A DNA stretch of 64,000 bases. It comes from Euzebyella marina (GTDB taxonomy: Bacteria > Bacteroidota > Bacteroidia > Flavobacteriales > Flavobacteriaceae). A program made the translations under genes and the position numbers. This document shows positions 50,940 to 61,396 of the stretch, one piece after another (the first letter of the stretch is position 1; each line of letters begins with the position of its first letter). The stretch lies in NCBI RefSeq assembly GCF_014855515.1, contig NZ_JACYFK010000001.1, forward strand, positions 558,001-622,000, given 5' to 3'. The notes below the pieces were generated by a model. It was given only the letters and a program-made list of their open reading frames with translations, was not told the DNA's origin and made no database searches.

Positions 50940-53900
50940 ATGATCAAACTCAAATTAGCGTGCATTACTCTTTTTGTAATGTTCGGGCACTTTGCCTTTT
51001 CGCAAACTACAGTGAGCGGTGTAGTGTCTGACGAATCCGGGGTACCCTTGCCCGGAGCCTCAATTGTGGTGGCTGGTACGACCAACGGTACCCAAACCGA
51101 TTTTGACGGTAATTATACCATTTCAGATGTACCGCCCAATGGAAACTTGACCGTAAGTTATATCGGTTATTTAACCCAGCAGGTACCGGTCAACAGTAGA
51201 ACGACCATTAACGTAACATTGGCAGAAGACCTTCAGACCTTGGATGAGGTTGTGGTTGTGGGATACGGCACTCAATCAAGGGCTGAGGTCACCGGTGCCA
51301 TTACTACCGTTGGCTCAGAAGAGCTGACCGCCTTGCCGGTCGCTACGGCCGACCAAGCTTTACAAGGTAGAGCAGCTGGGGTAACGGTCTTGAACACAGG
51401 TTCCCCCGGAACCGCTCCGGTAGTTCGTATCCGTGGTTTAGGAACGATGAACAACAACGACCCGTTATATGTAATAGACGGAGTTATTGCTGGAGGTCTA
51501 GGTGATTTGAACCCTAATGACATCGAATCGATCAACGTCTTAAAAGATGCTTCTACAACTGCTATTTATGGTTCGCTAGGGTCGAACGGCGTTGTAATGG
51601 TCACTACCAAAAAAGGGCGTAGAACCGGTAAGACGGTAATTAACCTTGACTCTTATACCGGTATTCAATACTCCGACCAGCGTTACGATATACTTGATGC
51701 CGAGCAATACAGACAATTTGCACAAGAAGGTTTTGGTTTTACACCGACATCACCTCTATCACAGTCTAATAACGACACCGACTTTCAAGATGCCATTTTT
51801 AGAACCGGCGTTATGCAAAAGGTTGATTTGGGTATTTCGGGAGGAACGGAAAATGGTGATTTTAGGTTTTCCGCAGGATATATGGACCAAGAAGGTGCCA
51901 TCATTGAAACAGGTTTCGAACGTTTCTCTTTTCGCGCCAACAGTAATTTTAGCATAGGTAAATTTAAGTTTGGGGAAACTATGTCGGTTTCATTTAACAC
52001 CCAAAACCCTGAAAGAAACCTCGGTGCACGTTCTTTATTGGAACATGCTATAAAAATTCCACCGTATCTGCCCGTTTACAACCCTAACAACCTTGGAGGT
52101 TTTCAAGGGCCAAGCTCTGGGTTGGATGGGCAAGATGCCGAAAACCCGGTTAGGGTACAGACCTTGGGCGAACACGTAAACAAATCTTCGGCCATTATCG
52201 GAAGTATTTTTGGTGAATTTGAGATTCTGAATGGTTTGACCTTCAAAAGCCAAGCAGGTCTTGAATACCGTAACTCGAATACCGACATTTTTAGGCCTTC
52301 ATATAACGATGATAGCGAAGGTGCTACCCATGCCTCTAACTTCGCCGCCATAACAAAAAACTCGAGCCTAAGAAAATCGATTATTTTGACCAATAGTTTA
52401 AACTACACGAAGTCGTTCAACGACGTTCATAACTTCGAGGTGTTGCTATTGGCGGAAAAACAAGATAGAACTGACGACTTACTCAACTCCAATAGTCAGA
52501 ACCCGATCACTGACGACCTCAATCAAGTATCTAACGAACAGTCATTTTTACAATCACAATCATTTGAGTATAATCGTATCGGTTATTTGGCAAGGTTGAA
52601 CTACAACTTTGACCAAAAGTACATTTTCGCGGCCTCTGTAAGGCGTGATGCTTCTTCCCGTTTCGGTTCCAATAATAGATGGGGTACCTTTCCGTCGGTA
52701 GCCTTGGGTTGGAATATCGCGAAAGAGAACTTCTTGGCCGACACCTCTATAAGCACCTTAAAATTAAGAGGCAGCTGGGGTGTTACCGGTAATGACAGAA
52801 TCGGTGATTACCAATACAGTGCCACTTTATTGGCGAACTTTTTCTACCCTATCGGAAATGGCCTGGCCACAGGAACCACAGCTGGTGGTCTTGCCAATCC
52901 TGATTTGAAATGGGAGGAAACTACCATGAAAAATATCGGGTTGGATTTTGGCCTTTTTGGAGGTCAGTTTACCGGTGCCATTGAGTACTATAACAACACT
53001 AGCGATGACCTCTTGATGAGCAGGCCTCTGCCAGGTTCGCTTGGTATTCATTCCGGTTCGGTAACTGAAAACGTGGGTAGTGTCGAAACCAGTGGTTTTG
53101 AAGTAAGCCTAGGCTACAACGATTTTGAAGGCGACTTTACATGGTCGGCCAACCTGAACCTGGGCACCTCGAAAAACGAAGTAAAATCTTTGGGTGCCAA
53201 TGAATCGCTCTCGGGTGGTACCTTCGAGGCCCAGGATATTTCACGTGTAGAAGTCGGTGAACCTCTGTTCTTCTTCTTTGGTCTAGAAACCGATGGCCTC
53301 TATCAATCAGAACAAGAAGTAACGGCACATTTAGGTGCAGATTCAGACAAGTTGCCGGGTGACATACGTTTCGTAGACCAAAATGGTGATCAACAAATCA
53401 ATGCTGATGACAGGATGAAAATTGGTAATCCGTATCCAGATTTAACATACGGTCTCAATCTGAATGCCAACTACAAACAACTCGACCTAAATCTATTCAT
53501 TTCAGGGGTTGCCGGTGTTGACGTTTACAATACCAATATTTATGATTTGGAAGGAATGCCCCGTCTCTTCAACGCTGGCACCAATGTGCTCAACCGATGG
53601 ACAGGACCTAATACTTCCAACTCGGTACCACGAGCCGATGGTAGCCCACAGAACTTCAATTCGATTTCAGATCGTTTTGTCGAAGACGGTTCTTATACAC
53701 GTTTGAAAAATATAACCCTAGGGTACACCTTGCAAGGTAGTTCGGCACTTGACCAATATTTCTCTAAATGTAGAATATATGTGAGCGGGCAGAACTTGAT
53801 TACCCTAACCGACTATTCCGGATTAGACCCCGAAGTGGGTAACCCATTGACCAATGATGGTGGTGGCAGACAGTATGAATTGGGTATTGATAGAGGTAAC

Positions 53901-53948
53901 TATCCTCAGCCAAAATCAATCTTACTCGGAGTACAATTATCATTCTAA
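50940..53948 (+). CDS. SusC/RagA TonB-dependent transporter (xylan locus)
   Basis: A 1002-residue outer-membrane transporter. After the signal peptide (HFAFSQ) comes a carboxypeptidase-like domain (GVPLPGASIVVAGTTNGTQT), a hinge region (DEVVVVGYGTQ), the plug (GVTVLNTGSPGTAPVVRIRG) and the barrel ending in VQLSF. Unlike the SusC gene at 16.3 kb it has no STN domain, so it is not part of a sigma/anti-sigma relay. Control by the nearby hybrid two-component regulator is more likely. It is followed after 11 bases by the SusD gene. Confidence 0.96.
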   Translation: MIKLKLACITLFVMFGHFAFSQTTVSGVVSDESGVPLPGASIVVAGTTNGTQTDFDGNYTISDVPPNGNLTVSYIGYLTQQVPVNSRTTINVTLAEDLQTLDEVVVVGYGTQSRAEVTGAITTVGSEELTALPVATADQALQGRAAGVTVLNTGSPGTAPVVRIRGLGTMNNNDPLYVIDGVIAGGLGDLNPNDIESINVLKDASTTAIYGSLGSNGVVMVTTKKGRRTGKTVINLDSYTGIQYSDQRYDILDAEQYRQFAQEGFGFTPTSPLSQSNNDTDFQDAIFRTGVMQKVDLGISGGTENGDFRFSAGYMDQEGAIIETGFERFSFRANSNFSIGKFKFGETMSVSFNTQNPERNLGARSLLEHAIKIPPYLPVYNPNNLGGFQGPSSGLDGQDAENPVRVQTLGEHVNKSSAIIGSIFGEFEILNGLTFKSQAGLEYRNSNTDIFRPSYNDDSEGATHASNFAAITKNSSLRKSIILTNSLNYTKSFNDVHNFEVLLLAEKQDRTDDLLNSNSQNPITDDLNQVSNEQSFLQSQSFEYNRIGYLARLNYNFDQKYIFAASVRRDASSRFGSNNRWGTFPSVALGWNIAKENFLADTSISTLKLRGSWGVTGNDRIGDYQYSATLLANFFYPIGNGLATGTTAGGLANPDLKWEETTMKNIGLDFGLFGGQFTGAIEYYNNTSDDLLMSRPLPGSLGIHSGSVTENVGSVETSGFEVSLGYNDFEGDFTWSANLNLGTSKNEVKSLGANESLSGGTFEAQDISRVEVGEPLFFFFGLETDGLYQSEQEVTAHLGADSDKLPGDIRFVDQNGDQQINADDRMKIGNPYPDLTYGLNLNANYKQLDLNLFISGVAGVDVYNTNIYDLEGMPRLFNAGTNVLNRWTGPNTSNSVPRADGSPQNFNSISDRFVEDGSYTRLKNITLGYTLQGSSALDQYFSKCRIYVSGQNLITLTDYSGLDPEVGNPLTNDGGGRQYELGIDRGNYPQPKSILLGVQLSF

Positions 53949-53959
53949 AAAAAATTACC

Positions 53960-55447
53960 ATGAAAAACAATAAGATCATCTTAACGATTCTTGCCAGTTT
54001 AGGCTTGGTATTTAGCTGTAATGAAGATTCCTTAGAGCTGACCAACCCCAATGAACTGTCACCGGATACCTTCTTTCAAAACCCTGTACAGGTGCAATCG
54101 GCAGTCAATGCAGTGTATTCGAACCTTCAAACACAAGGTCTTTATAGTAGGCACATGTTCTTTATGATGGATAACATGGCCCATGAAAACGGAGGAAACA
54201 CCCAATTGGAGGCCGATAAAAGGCAATATCTCGATTTCTCTTTCGATTCGAGTCACGGTGCTATTGGTGCGTATTGGGAAAGTTGCTACCGAGGTATTAA
54301 TAAGGCCAATTTTGTAATCGAAAATGCAGAGACCATCAACGCTATTTTGCCATCGGTCATGAGCACCGAAGACAAGCAAAAGGCGATGGGCGAAGCGAAG
54401 TTTTTAAGAGCGCTGTTCTATTTTCTAATAGTGACCCGATTTGGTGATGCTCCCTTGATTACCACTTTGCCTCCTGATGACGGAGTTGGTTTTCCCAAGA
54501 GTAGTGCAGAAGAAATTTATGCTCAAATCATTCAAGACCTGCAAGAAGCTATTCCGACTCTAAAATTAAAAGGTGAAGAAGAAAATGGTCGTGCCACCAA
54601 GGGTGCTGCCCAAGGATTGTTAGGCAAAGTATATCTTTTCTTAGAGCGCTATGACGATGCCCTAACCCAATTTAATGCCCTTAATGGTTATTCATTGGAA
54701 GACGACTACTTCAACAACTTTAAGGAAGAGACAGAATTCGGGCCAGAGTCTATTTTCGAAATTCAATACGATGACGACCTTGGTTTTAGTGCCCAATGGA
54801 ATTCAGACCGTTCAGGTGAAGGACCTAACGAGGCCACTTTTAGAGGTCAAGAATACGGTTTTAATGATTGGTTTAACGTTTTTCCGTCTGACGATCTTTT
54901 GAACGAATACGAAGAAGGTGATATTCGCTTTGAGCAATCGTTCTATGTCAACGGTGATACTTTTGGCCCTGACAGCACTTTGACCGTCGACCACTTTCCG
55001 AGTAACGCCGGAGGTAACGCGGGTTGGTCAAAATACAATAACTACTACAAAGATGCCAACGAGGATCAAACTTCGGGTATCAACTTTAAATACATGAGAT
55101 ATGCCGACGTTCTATTGATGATGGCCGAATGTGAGAGCATGAGACCGGGGGGTGACCAAGATACCGCAGTAGGGCTCATCAACCAAGTTCGTGAACGGGC
55201 AGGTCTAGACCCTTTACCAACCGGTTTATCTCAAACCCAAGTATTCGATGCCTTGATTCATGAGCGAAAAGTGGAATTGGCCGGTGAGCAGTGTAGATTT
55301 AATGACATTATACGCTGGGGCGTGTCTGATACCGAATTGGCAGGAACCAATTTTCAAGCGGGCAAACATGAATTATTACCCATTCCACAAGCAGAAATTG
55401 ATGCTAACATCAACTTGACTTCTGCTGATCAAAACCCAGGATATTAG
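53960..55447 (+). CDS. SusD/RagB glycan-binding lipoprotein (xylan locus)
   Basis: A 495-residue surface lipoprotein (lipobox LVFSC) with the SusD signatures GEAKFLRALFYFLIVTRFGDAP in the first half and HERKVELAGEQCRFNDIIRWG plus a terminal NPGY. It pairs with the SusC barrel encoded 11 bases upstream. Genes for a GH10 xylanase, a GH43 enzyme and a GPH symporter face it from the other strand, so xylo-oligosaccharides are the expected ligand. Confidence 0.95.
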   Translation: MKNNKIILTILASLGLVFSCNEDSLELTNPNELSPDTFFQNPVQVQSAVNAVYSNLQTQGLYSRHMFFMMDNMAHENGGNTQLEADKRQYLDFSFDSSHGAIGAYWESCYRGINKANFVIENAETINAILPSVMSTEDKQKAMGEAKFLRALFYFLIVTRFGDAPLITTLPPDDGVGFPKSSAEEIYAQIIQDLQEAIPTLKLKGEEENGRATKGAAQGLLGKVYLFLERYDDALTQFNALNGYSLEDDYFNNFKEETEFGPESIFEIQYDDDLGFSAQWNSDRSGEGPNEATFRGQEYGFNDWFNVFPSDDLLNEYEEGDIRFEQSFYVNGDTFGPDSTLTVDHFPSNAGGNAGWSKYNNYYKDANEDQTSGINFKYMRYADVLLMMAECESMRPGGDQDTAVGLINQVRERAGLDPLPTGLSQTQVFDALIHERKVELAGEQCRFNDIIRWGVSDTELAGTNFQAGKHELLPIPQAEIDANINLTSADQNPGY

Positions 55448-55493
55448 TTATTTTTTCAGAATAGTTTCTTTAAGTTAGTTTAGTTTTTTCAGA

Positions 55494-55524
55494 AAACAGC
55501 GTGTAGGTAGCACGCTGTTTTTTT
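55494..55524 (+). terminator. Terminator after SusD
   Basis: AAACAGCGTG (55494-55503) pairs perfectly with CACGCTGTTT (55511-55520) and runs into seven T. It separates SusCD from the VCBS gene, whose expression may depend on read-through or its own promoter. Confidence 0.85.
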
Positions 55525-55564
55525 ACTATCATTTTTACAGTGCAATCGAAGTAAAATCAAACAG

Positions 55565-58500
55565 GTGAAAAAGAAGGTTATCAACATATGCTCATTGTTA
55601 ATTCTAGGTAGCCTTTTTATAATAGGTTGTCAAAAAGAAACGAGACCCGCCCCAACAGAGGAACAAAAGATATTTTCTGCCTTGAGTGCTGCAAAAAGTG
55701 GTGTTCATTTTGAAAATACCTTGACCGAAAATGATAGCCTTAATTACTTCACTTACTCATACCTATACATGGGTGGTGGGGTAGCTACTGGTGATGTGAA
55801 CGGCGACGGACTTTTAGACCTTTATTTCACAGGTAACCAAGTACCCAATAAGTTATATCTGAACAAAGGCAACCTGCAATTCGAAGATGTAAGCGACAAG
55901 GCGGGTGTAGCTGGCGACTACAGGTGGTATACAGGCGTGACGATGGGCGATATTAATGGGGATGGCCTATTGGATATTTATTGCTCTGTTGGAGGTAAGT
56001 TTGAGCCACGTGAAAATCAACTGTTCGTCAACAATGGCGATGGCACATTTTCGGAAAAAGCGAAGGAATATGGCTTGAACGATATTGGAAACAGTGTGCA
56101 AGCCACCTTTTTCGATTACGACAAAGATGGTGACCTTGATTTATACGTAGCGAATTACCCGCCTACCAAATTCGACTCCCCTACTTTCGTGTATACCTAT
56201 AAAATGCAAAATGTCAAACCCGAAGAGAGCGATCACCTATACCGAAATGATGGCGGTAGTTTTACCGATGTGACAGAAGAAGCCGGGCTTTTGGTTTATG
56301 GTCTTTCTCTAAGCGCCACCGTTGGTGACTTAAATAACGATGGTTGGCCCGACATTTATGTGTCAAGTGATTTCAACTCCCCCGATTTTCTTTACCTGAA
56401 CAATCAAGACGGAACATTCAAGGAGGTAGTCAAACAGGCCACCTCACATACGGCCTTCTATGGTATGGGCACCGATATCGCCGATATGAACAACGATGGT
56501 TTTCTTGATATTTTTCAAGTGGATATGGATGCCAAAACCAACCGCAGAAAAAAGGCCAATATGGCCAGTATGAACCCCCAACTCTTTTGGGATGTGGTCA
56601 ATGCTGGTTTTCACTACCAATACATGCACAATTGCATGCAATTGAATTCTGGCGTTTTTGGCCCTGAAGGCATACCTCATTTTTCGAATGTTTCCCGAAT
56701 TACCGGAACCTCATCGACCGATTGGAGCTGGGGGCCTCTTTTCGCAGATTTTGATAACGACGGCCATAAAGATTTATTCGTAAGCAATGGCACGCGGCGA
56801 GAAATCAATAACAACGATTATTTCAACCGGTTGAAAAAGGTTGAGCTAGAATCGGACACCTTATTGCTGCTAAGTTTGCAGATTCCTTCCGAAAAAATCG
56901 ACAATTTCATGTTCAAAAACAAAGGTGATTTGGGCTTTGAAAGAACGAATAAAGAATGGGGAATTGAATTTGAAGGATTTTCAAATGGTGTGGTATATGC
57001 CGATCTCGATAATGATGGTGACCTTGAGGTAGTGACCAATAATATCGACGATGTTGCCTCCATTTTTAAAAATTCCAGTTCTGACAACAAGAACTTTTTG
57101 CAGGTTGCTTTTAAGGGTAAAGAAGGCAATCGTCTAGGTTTGGGTAGCCGGGTTTATCTAACCAATAACGGCATGCAACAACTACAAGAATTAACAATGA
57201 CCCGAGGTTTTCAGTCTTCGGTCGCACCTGAAATGCACTTTGGTTTGGACCAACTTGAAAAAGTAGAACAACTAAAGGTAGTATGGCCCGATGGAAAAGT
57301 TCAACAACTTGAAAATGTTGATGTTAACCAAAAGTTAGTTTTAAACTACTCCGATGCAACCGACAGCAACGAATCTGAATTGATTGACAAAACCCTTTTT
57401 ACTTCGACCAACACAACTCCATTTCCATCTTTCAAACACAAAGAGAACGATTACGATGATTTTGACAAGCAGGTATTGTTACCCCACAAAATGTCGTCAT
57501 TTGGCCCTGCTTTGGCCATAGGAGATATTAATAAAGACGGTTTAGACGACTATTTTGTAGGGGGTGCCGCCAATAATTTAGGCCGACTTTTTGTTCAAAA
57601 CGATGAAGGTTTTCAAGCAGTAGACAGCTCCTTTTTAAAGGATGATGCAAGAAGCGAAGACGTGGGCGCCCTATTTTTTGATGCCGACGGTGATGATGAT
57701 TTAGACCTGTATGTGGTTAGTGGCGGATATGAGTTTCCATCGGATTCTGAGTTGATGCAAGATCGTCTCTATTTGAATGATGGAAAAGGCCATTTCGCCA
57801 AAGCACAAAACTCGCTTCCTAAAATGTGGGTAAGCGGTTCAAAGGTGTACACTTCTGATTTTGATCTTGATGGAGATGACGATTTATTGGTTTTGGGGAG
57901 GCAGGTTCCCGGTAAATATCCATCGCCTGCCAGTTCTTTCATTTTATCGAATAATAGCACCAACGGCCAGGTCCGGTTTGAAATTGACACAAGCCTTCAA
58001 CCAGAGGAGTTTGGTGATTTAGGAATGGCCACTAGTGCGGTCATTACCGACCTTAACAATGACAAACGACCTGATATTATAGTCGTTGGCGAATGGATGC
58101 CCATCAGGGCCTTTGAGAATAACGCAAATGGATTCAAGGAAGCATCAACCAATCTAGGTCTAGATAAAAATACCACAGGTTGGTGGTGGAGCATAGCCCA
58201 AGGTGATTTTGACAATGACGGCGATATGGACTATGTGGTAGGCAACAACGGACTTAATTATAAGTATAAGGCGTCAGAAGAGGAGACTTTTGATATTTAC
58301 GTAAACGATTTTGACGAAAACAATAGGCAAGATATCGTTCTTAGCTATTACAACGAAGGAAAGCAATATCCTTTAAGGGGTAGAGAGTGCTCTTCCCAAC
58401 AGATTCCGGGTATTAAGCAGAAATTTGAAAACTATGCCAGCTTTGCAGATGCTACTCTAGCCGATGTCTATACAGAAGAATCATTGAATACCGCCCTACA

Positions 58501-58879
58501 CTACCAGATCAAATCTTTTGCAAGTATTTATCTTGAAAATCAAAATGGGAAGTTGGTTGCCAGAAAGTTGCCCGTAGAGGCGCAATTATCGAGTATCAAT
58601 CAATTCTTGGTCGATGATTATGACAATGATGGCAATCTCGATGTATTAATCGCCGGAAACCTCTTTGCTTCTGAAATTGAAACCCCCAGAAATGATGCAG
58701 GTCATGGTTTGCTTCTAAAGGGTGATGGCCAAGGCAATTTCCAAAGCGTTAGCGCCTCTAAAAGTGGCTTTTTTGTACCCGGGGACGTGAAGGATATGCA
58801 ACCCATCAAAACAAAGAACGGCGACTATATTTTGGCAGCAAAGAACAATGATTTTCTGCAGGCCATTAAGCTAAATTAG
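55565..58879 (+). CDS. VCBS/FG-GAP repeat lipoprotein with ASPIC/UnbV domains
   Basis: A 1104-residue lipoprotein (lipobox FIIGC) starting at GTG 55565. It contains many FG-GAP/VCBS-type repeats with the calcium motif DxNxDGxxD (GDVNGDGLLDLYF, ADLDNDGDLEVVT) arranged as two beta-propellers. Between them, near residues 515-600, lies an ASPIC/UnbV (CRTAC1-type) domain with WPDGKVQQLENV. Such proteins are often encoded right after SusCD in Bacteroidota and are probably surface glycan- or calcium-binding accessory proteins. Its stop codon overlaps that of the convergent GH43 gene by four bases. Confidence 0.92.
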   Translation: MKKKVINICSLLILGSLFIIGCQKETRPAPTEEQKIFSALSAAKSGVHFENTLTENDSLNYFTYSYLYMGGGVATGDVNGDGLLDLYFTGNQVPNKLYLNKGNLQFEDVSDKAGVAGDYRWYTGVTMGDINGDGLLDIYCSVGGKFEPRENQLFVNNGDGTFSEKAKEYGLNDIGNSVQATFFDYDKDGDLDLYVANYPPTKFDSPTFVYTYKMQNVKPEESDHLYRNDGGSFTDVTEEAGLLVYGLSLSATVGDLNNDGWPDIYVSSDFNSPDFLYLNNQDGTFKEVVKQATSHTAFYGMGTDIADMNNDGFLDIFQVDMDAKTNRRKKANMASMNPQLFWDVVNAGFHYQYMHNCMQLNSGVFGPEGIPHFSNVSRITGTSSTDWSWGPLFADFDNDGHKDLFVSNGTRREINNNDYFNRLKKVELESDTLLLLSLQIPSEKIDNFMFKNKGDLGFERTNKEWGIEFEGFSNGVVYADLDNDGDLEVVTNNIDDVASIFKNSSSDNKNFLQVAFKGKEGNRLGLGSRVYLTNNGMQQLQELTMTRGFQSSVAPEMHFGLDQLEKVEQLKVVWPDGKVQQLENVDVNQKLVLNYSDATDSNESELIDKTLFTSTNTTPFPSFKHKENDYDDFDKQVLLPHKMSSFGPALAIGDINKDGLDDYFVGGAANNLGRLFVQNDEGFQAVDSSFLKDDARSEDVGALFFDADGDDDLDLYVVSGGYEFPSDSELMQDRLYLNDGKGHFAKAQNSLPKMWVSGSKVYTSDFDLDGDDDLLVLGRQVPGKYPSPASSFILSNNSTNGQVRFEIDTSLQPEEFGDLGMATSAVITDLNNDKRPDIIVVGEWMPIRAFENNANGFKEASTNLGLDKNTTGWWWSIAQGDFDNDGDMDYVVGNNGLNYKYKASEEETFDIYVNDFDENNRQDIVLSYYNEGKQYPLRGRECSSQQIPGIKQKFENYASFADATLADVYTEESLNTALHYQIKSFASIYLENQNGKLVARKLPVEAQLSSINQFLVDDYDNDGNLDVLIAGNLFASEIETPRNDAGHGLLLKGDGQGNFQSVSASKSGFFVPGDVKDMQPIKTKNGDYILAAKNNDFLQAIKLN

Positions 58880-59913
58880 GCCCCGTATGGGTTTAAGGTT
58901 TCAATAGTACTATCTGCCCGGTAATTGATTTGCGCGACTTTAATCGACCTCAAATGCGTAACGCCTTTCGATAGGCTTGAGTCATGATAGAAAAGGTACC
59001 ATTTGCCATTTACCTCGCAAATAGAATGATGCGACGTCCACCCTACAACAGGGTTTAATATTCTGCCAGAGTAGGTAAATGGGCCGTACGGGTTATCTCC
59101 AATGGCATAGCATATAAAATGGGTATCTCCTGTAGAGTATGAAAAGTAATACTTACCGTTATATTTGTGCATCCAGGCAGCTTCAAAAAACCGCCTCTCA
59201 TTGTCTCCCGAGAGCAATAAATTTCCTTTTTCGTCTACAATTTCAATCTCTTTGGGCTTCTCGGCAAACTCTAACATGTTATCGGTTAGTTTAGCGACGA
59301 AAGGTAGTAAGGCCGGTTCTTCATCATTCGGAATATGTGCTGTTGGGCTTTCAGGAAAATCCGGATTGAAATGACCTGTACGCCATCGCTGCAATTGACC
59401 TCCCCATAATCCCCCGAAATACATATAATAACTACCGTCTTCATCTTCAAAGACCGCAGGATCAATACTAAAGCTATTCTTGATGGCATTAGGTTGGGCC
59501 TTAAATGGCCCAACCGGTGAATCGGCTACCGCTACACCGATGCGAAATACGCCATTGTAATCTTTTGCAGGAAAATAGAGATAATACTTTCCGTTCTTAT
59601 AGGCTGCATCGGGTGCCCACATTTGCCTTTCCGCCCACGGTACATCATCAACATGCAAGGCAACGCCATTGTCTATAGCTTCAGAATCAACTCCCTCCAT
59701 AGATATGACATGATAATCTTCCATAGCAAAATGACTTCCTAAGTCATCAAAGGCCTCGCCTGCATCAATATCATGTGAAGGATAAATATATATTTTACCA
59801 TTGAATACGTGTGCGGATGGGTCTGCCGTGTAGATGTGGCTTACCAACGGCTGGGACAGGGCTACTTTGTTAAGGTGTTCAAAATCTATATGATCAATAG
59901 AATCTTCAGGCAT
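58876..59913 (-). CDS. GH43 glycoside hydrolase (beta-xylosidase/arabinofuranosidase), cytosolic
   Basis: A 345-residue five-bladed propeller enzyme of family 43. The general base Asp is in TADPSAHVFNGKIYI, the pKa-modulating Asp is in FSIDPAVFEDEDG, and the acid Glu is in HHSICEVNGKWYL. No signal peptide is visible, so the enzyme acts on imported oligosaccharides. It is the last gene of the GH10-symporter-GH43 operon, 20 bases after the symporter gene. It shares four bases with the convergent VCBS gene at their stop codons. Confidence 0.93.
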   Translation of the reverse strand: MPEDSIDHIDFEHLNKVALSQPLVSHIYTADPSAHVFNGKIYIYPSHDIDAGEAFDDLGSHFAMEDYHVISMEGVDSEAIDNGVALHVDDVPWAERQMWAPDAAYKNGKYYLYFPAKDYNGVFRIGVAVADSPVGPFKAQPNAIKNSFSIDPAVFEDEDGSYYMYFGGLWGGQLQRWRTGHFNPDFPESPTAHIPNDEEPALLPFVAKLTDNMLEFAEKPKEIEIVDEKGNLLLSGDNERRFFEAAWMHKYNGKYYFSYSTGDTHFICYAIGDNPYGPFTYSGRILNPVVGWTSHHSICEVNGKWYLFYHDSSLSKGVTHLRSIKVAQINYRADSTIETLNPYGA

Positions 59914-59933
59914 CTTTATTAATTTTTTATTTT

Positions 59934-61373
59934 TTAAGGATTAATACGCCTTTTATTTAGATCAGCTTCAATCTGTACTTCCATAGCTTTATTTATTTCA
60001 TAGAGAAACAATAGAGCGGCGCCTACAACAAAGGGAATGGCGGGGAAGATACTCACCAGTAGTTTGATGCCCTCTACGGCACTATCGGTTTGTAATTCTG
60101 CATTCGGCACATAATCAAAAACCCCCAACACCCAAGTGGTTATGGCTCCACCAATACTGAGTCCGGCCTTTAGACCGACCATCATGGCAGAAAAGATAAT
60201 AGCTGTAGCTCTGCGATTGTTCTTCCAATCGGAATAATCGGCCACATCGGCAATCATTGCCCAAAGAATAGGTATGGTTATACCGTAAAAGAAACCATGT
60301 AATATTTGAGCTAGAAACATTAGGCCGACGGCATCGGGCGGAAGTAGATAAAAAAACAATATGAACAGCGCCGATATGAACAAAAAGAGACCAAAGACAT
60401 CACGTTTACCAAATTTATCGGCCAAACTTTTTGAAAGTGTAATACCGACTATCATAAAAATAATGCCCCCAGCATTAAATAGCCCAAAACCTGCCGACAC
60501 TGGATCTTGACCGAACTGGTTCAACCCGATGGCCGATAAAGCATGAAGAATGGGGGCTATAAATTCGGCCAGGCGTGTTTCTTCTACATAATTTTCGAAG
60601 TAATATACATAAGCCCCCCCTTTCATTGCCAGGGTTATGAATACCAGCGTAGTCAAAGTAAGCATGATCACCCACGGCCTGTTTTTGACCAAATCGCTCA
60701 AATCATCTTTCAGGCTTGATTTCTGCTCCGGCTTGGGCACTATTCTTTCTTTAGTGGTAAAAAAAGTGATAATAAGCATTAAGGTGCCTACAATGGCCAA
60801 AGCGGTCATTACCTTTTCAATACCTACGGACATGTCTCCGCCACCAGCACTTTTGATAATTCCCAACATAAAGACCTGAACAAAGAATTGTGCGAACATC
60901 ACCGCTACAAAACGATAGGAAGAAAGACTGTTTCGTTCGCCCATATCACCGGTAATTACCCCACTTAATGCAGAATAAGGCAAGTTATTAGCGGCATACA
61001 ATAGAAGAAGTAAGGTATAGGTTACTATGGCGTAAACCACTTTTCCCTTATACGAGAAATCGGGAGTGGTAAAGGCGAAAAGAGCAACGGCCCCTAAAGG
61101 TATCGCGGTAAAAATAACCCAAGGCCTAAATTTACCCCATTTAGTATGTGTTCTATCGGCCAGCGCCCCAATCAAGGGGTTAAACACGAAAGCGGCTATA
61201 AGGCCCACGGTAAGCATTATGGCCGATGAATCTTTGGGGGAAAGACCATAAATATCGGTGTAGAAAAAAGCCAAATAGGTTATGAGCGTCTGAAAGACCA
61301 AATTGGCCGCTAGATCTCCTAGGCTATAGCCAATTTTTTCCTTTACGGAAAGTTTCTGAGTTTTGGTTGTCAT
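59934..61373 (-). CDS. GPH-family sugar:cation symporter (MFS)
   Basis: A 479-residue inner-membrane protein with twelve hydrophobic segments. The N-terminus KEKIGYSLGDLAANLVFQT and the loop LADRTHTKWGKFRPW are hallmarks of the glycoside-pentoside-hexuronide:cation symporter family, which includes XylP/XynB- and MelB-type carriers. It would move xylo-oligosaccharides or xylobiose from periplasm to cytosol with Na+ or H+. It lies between the GH10 and GH43 genes, with gaps of 23 and 20 bases, so export, uptake and final cleavage are co-transcribed. Confidence 0.94.
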   Translation of the reverse strand: MTTKTQKLSVKEKIGYSLGDLAANLVFQTLITYLAFFYTDIYGLSPKDSSAIMLTVGLIAAFVFNPLIGALADRTHTKWGKFRPWVIFTAIPLGAVALFAFTTPDFSYKGKVVYAIVTYTLLLLLYAANNLPYSALSGVITGDMGERNSLSSYRFVAVMFAQFFVQVFMLGIIKSAGGGDMSVGIEKVMTALAIVGTLMLIITFFTTKERIVPKPEQKSSLKDDLSDLVKNRPWVIMLTLTTLVFITLAMKGGAYVYYFENYVEETRLAEFIAPILHALSAIGLNQFGQDPVSAGFGLFNAGGIIFMIVGITLSKSLADKFGKRDVFGLFLFISALFILFFYLLPPDAVGLMFLAQILHGFFYGITIPILWAMIADVADYSDWKNNRRATAIIFSAMMVGLKAGLSIGGAITTWVLGVFDYVPNAELQTDSAVEGIKLLVSIFPAIPFVVGAALLFLYEINKAMEVQIEADLNKRRINP

Positions 61374-61396
61374 AGTTGAGTTGAGTTATTCCAATA

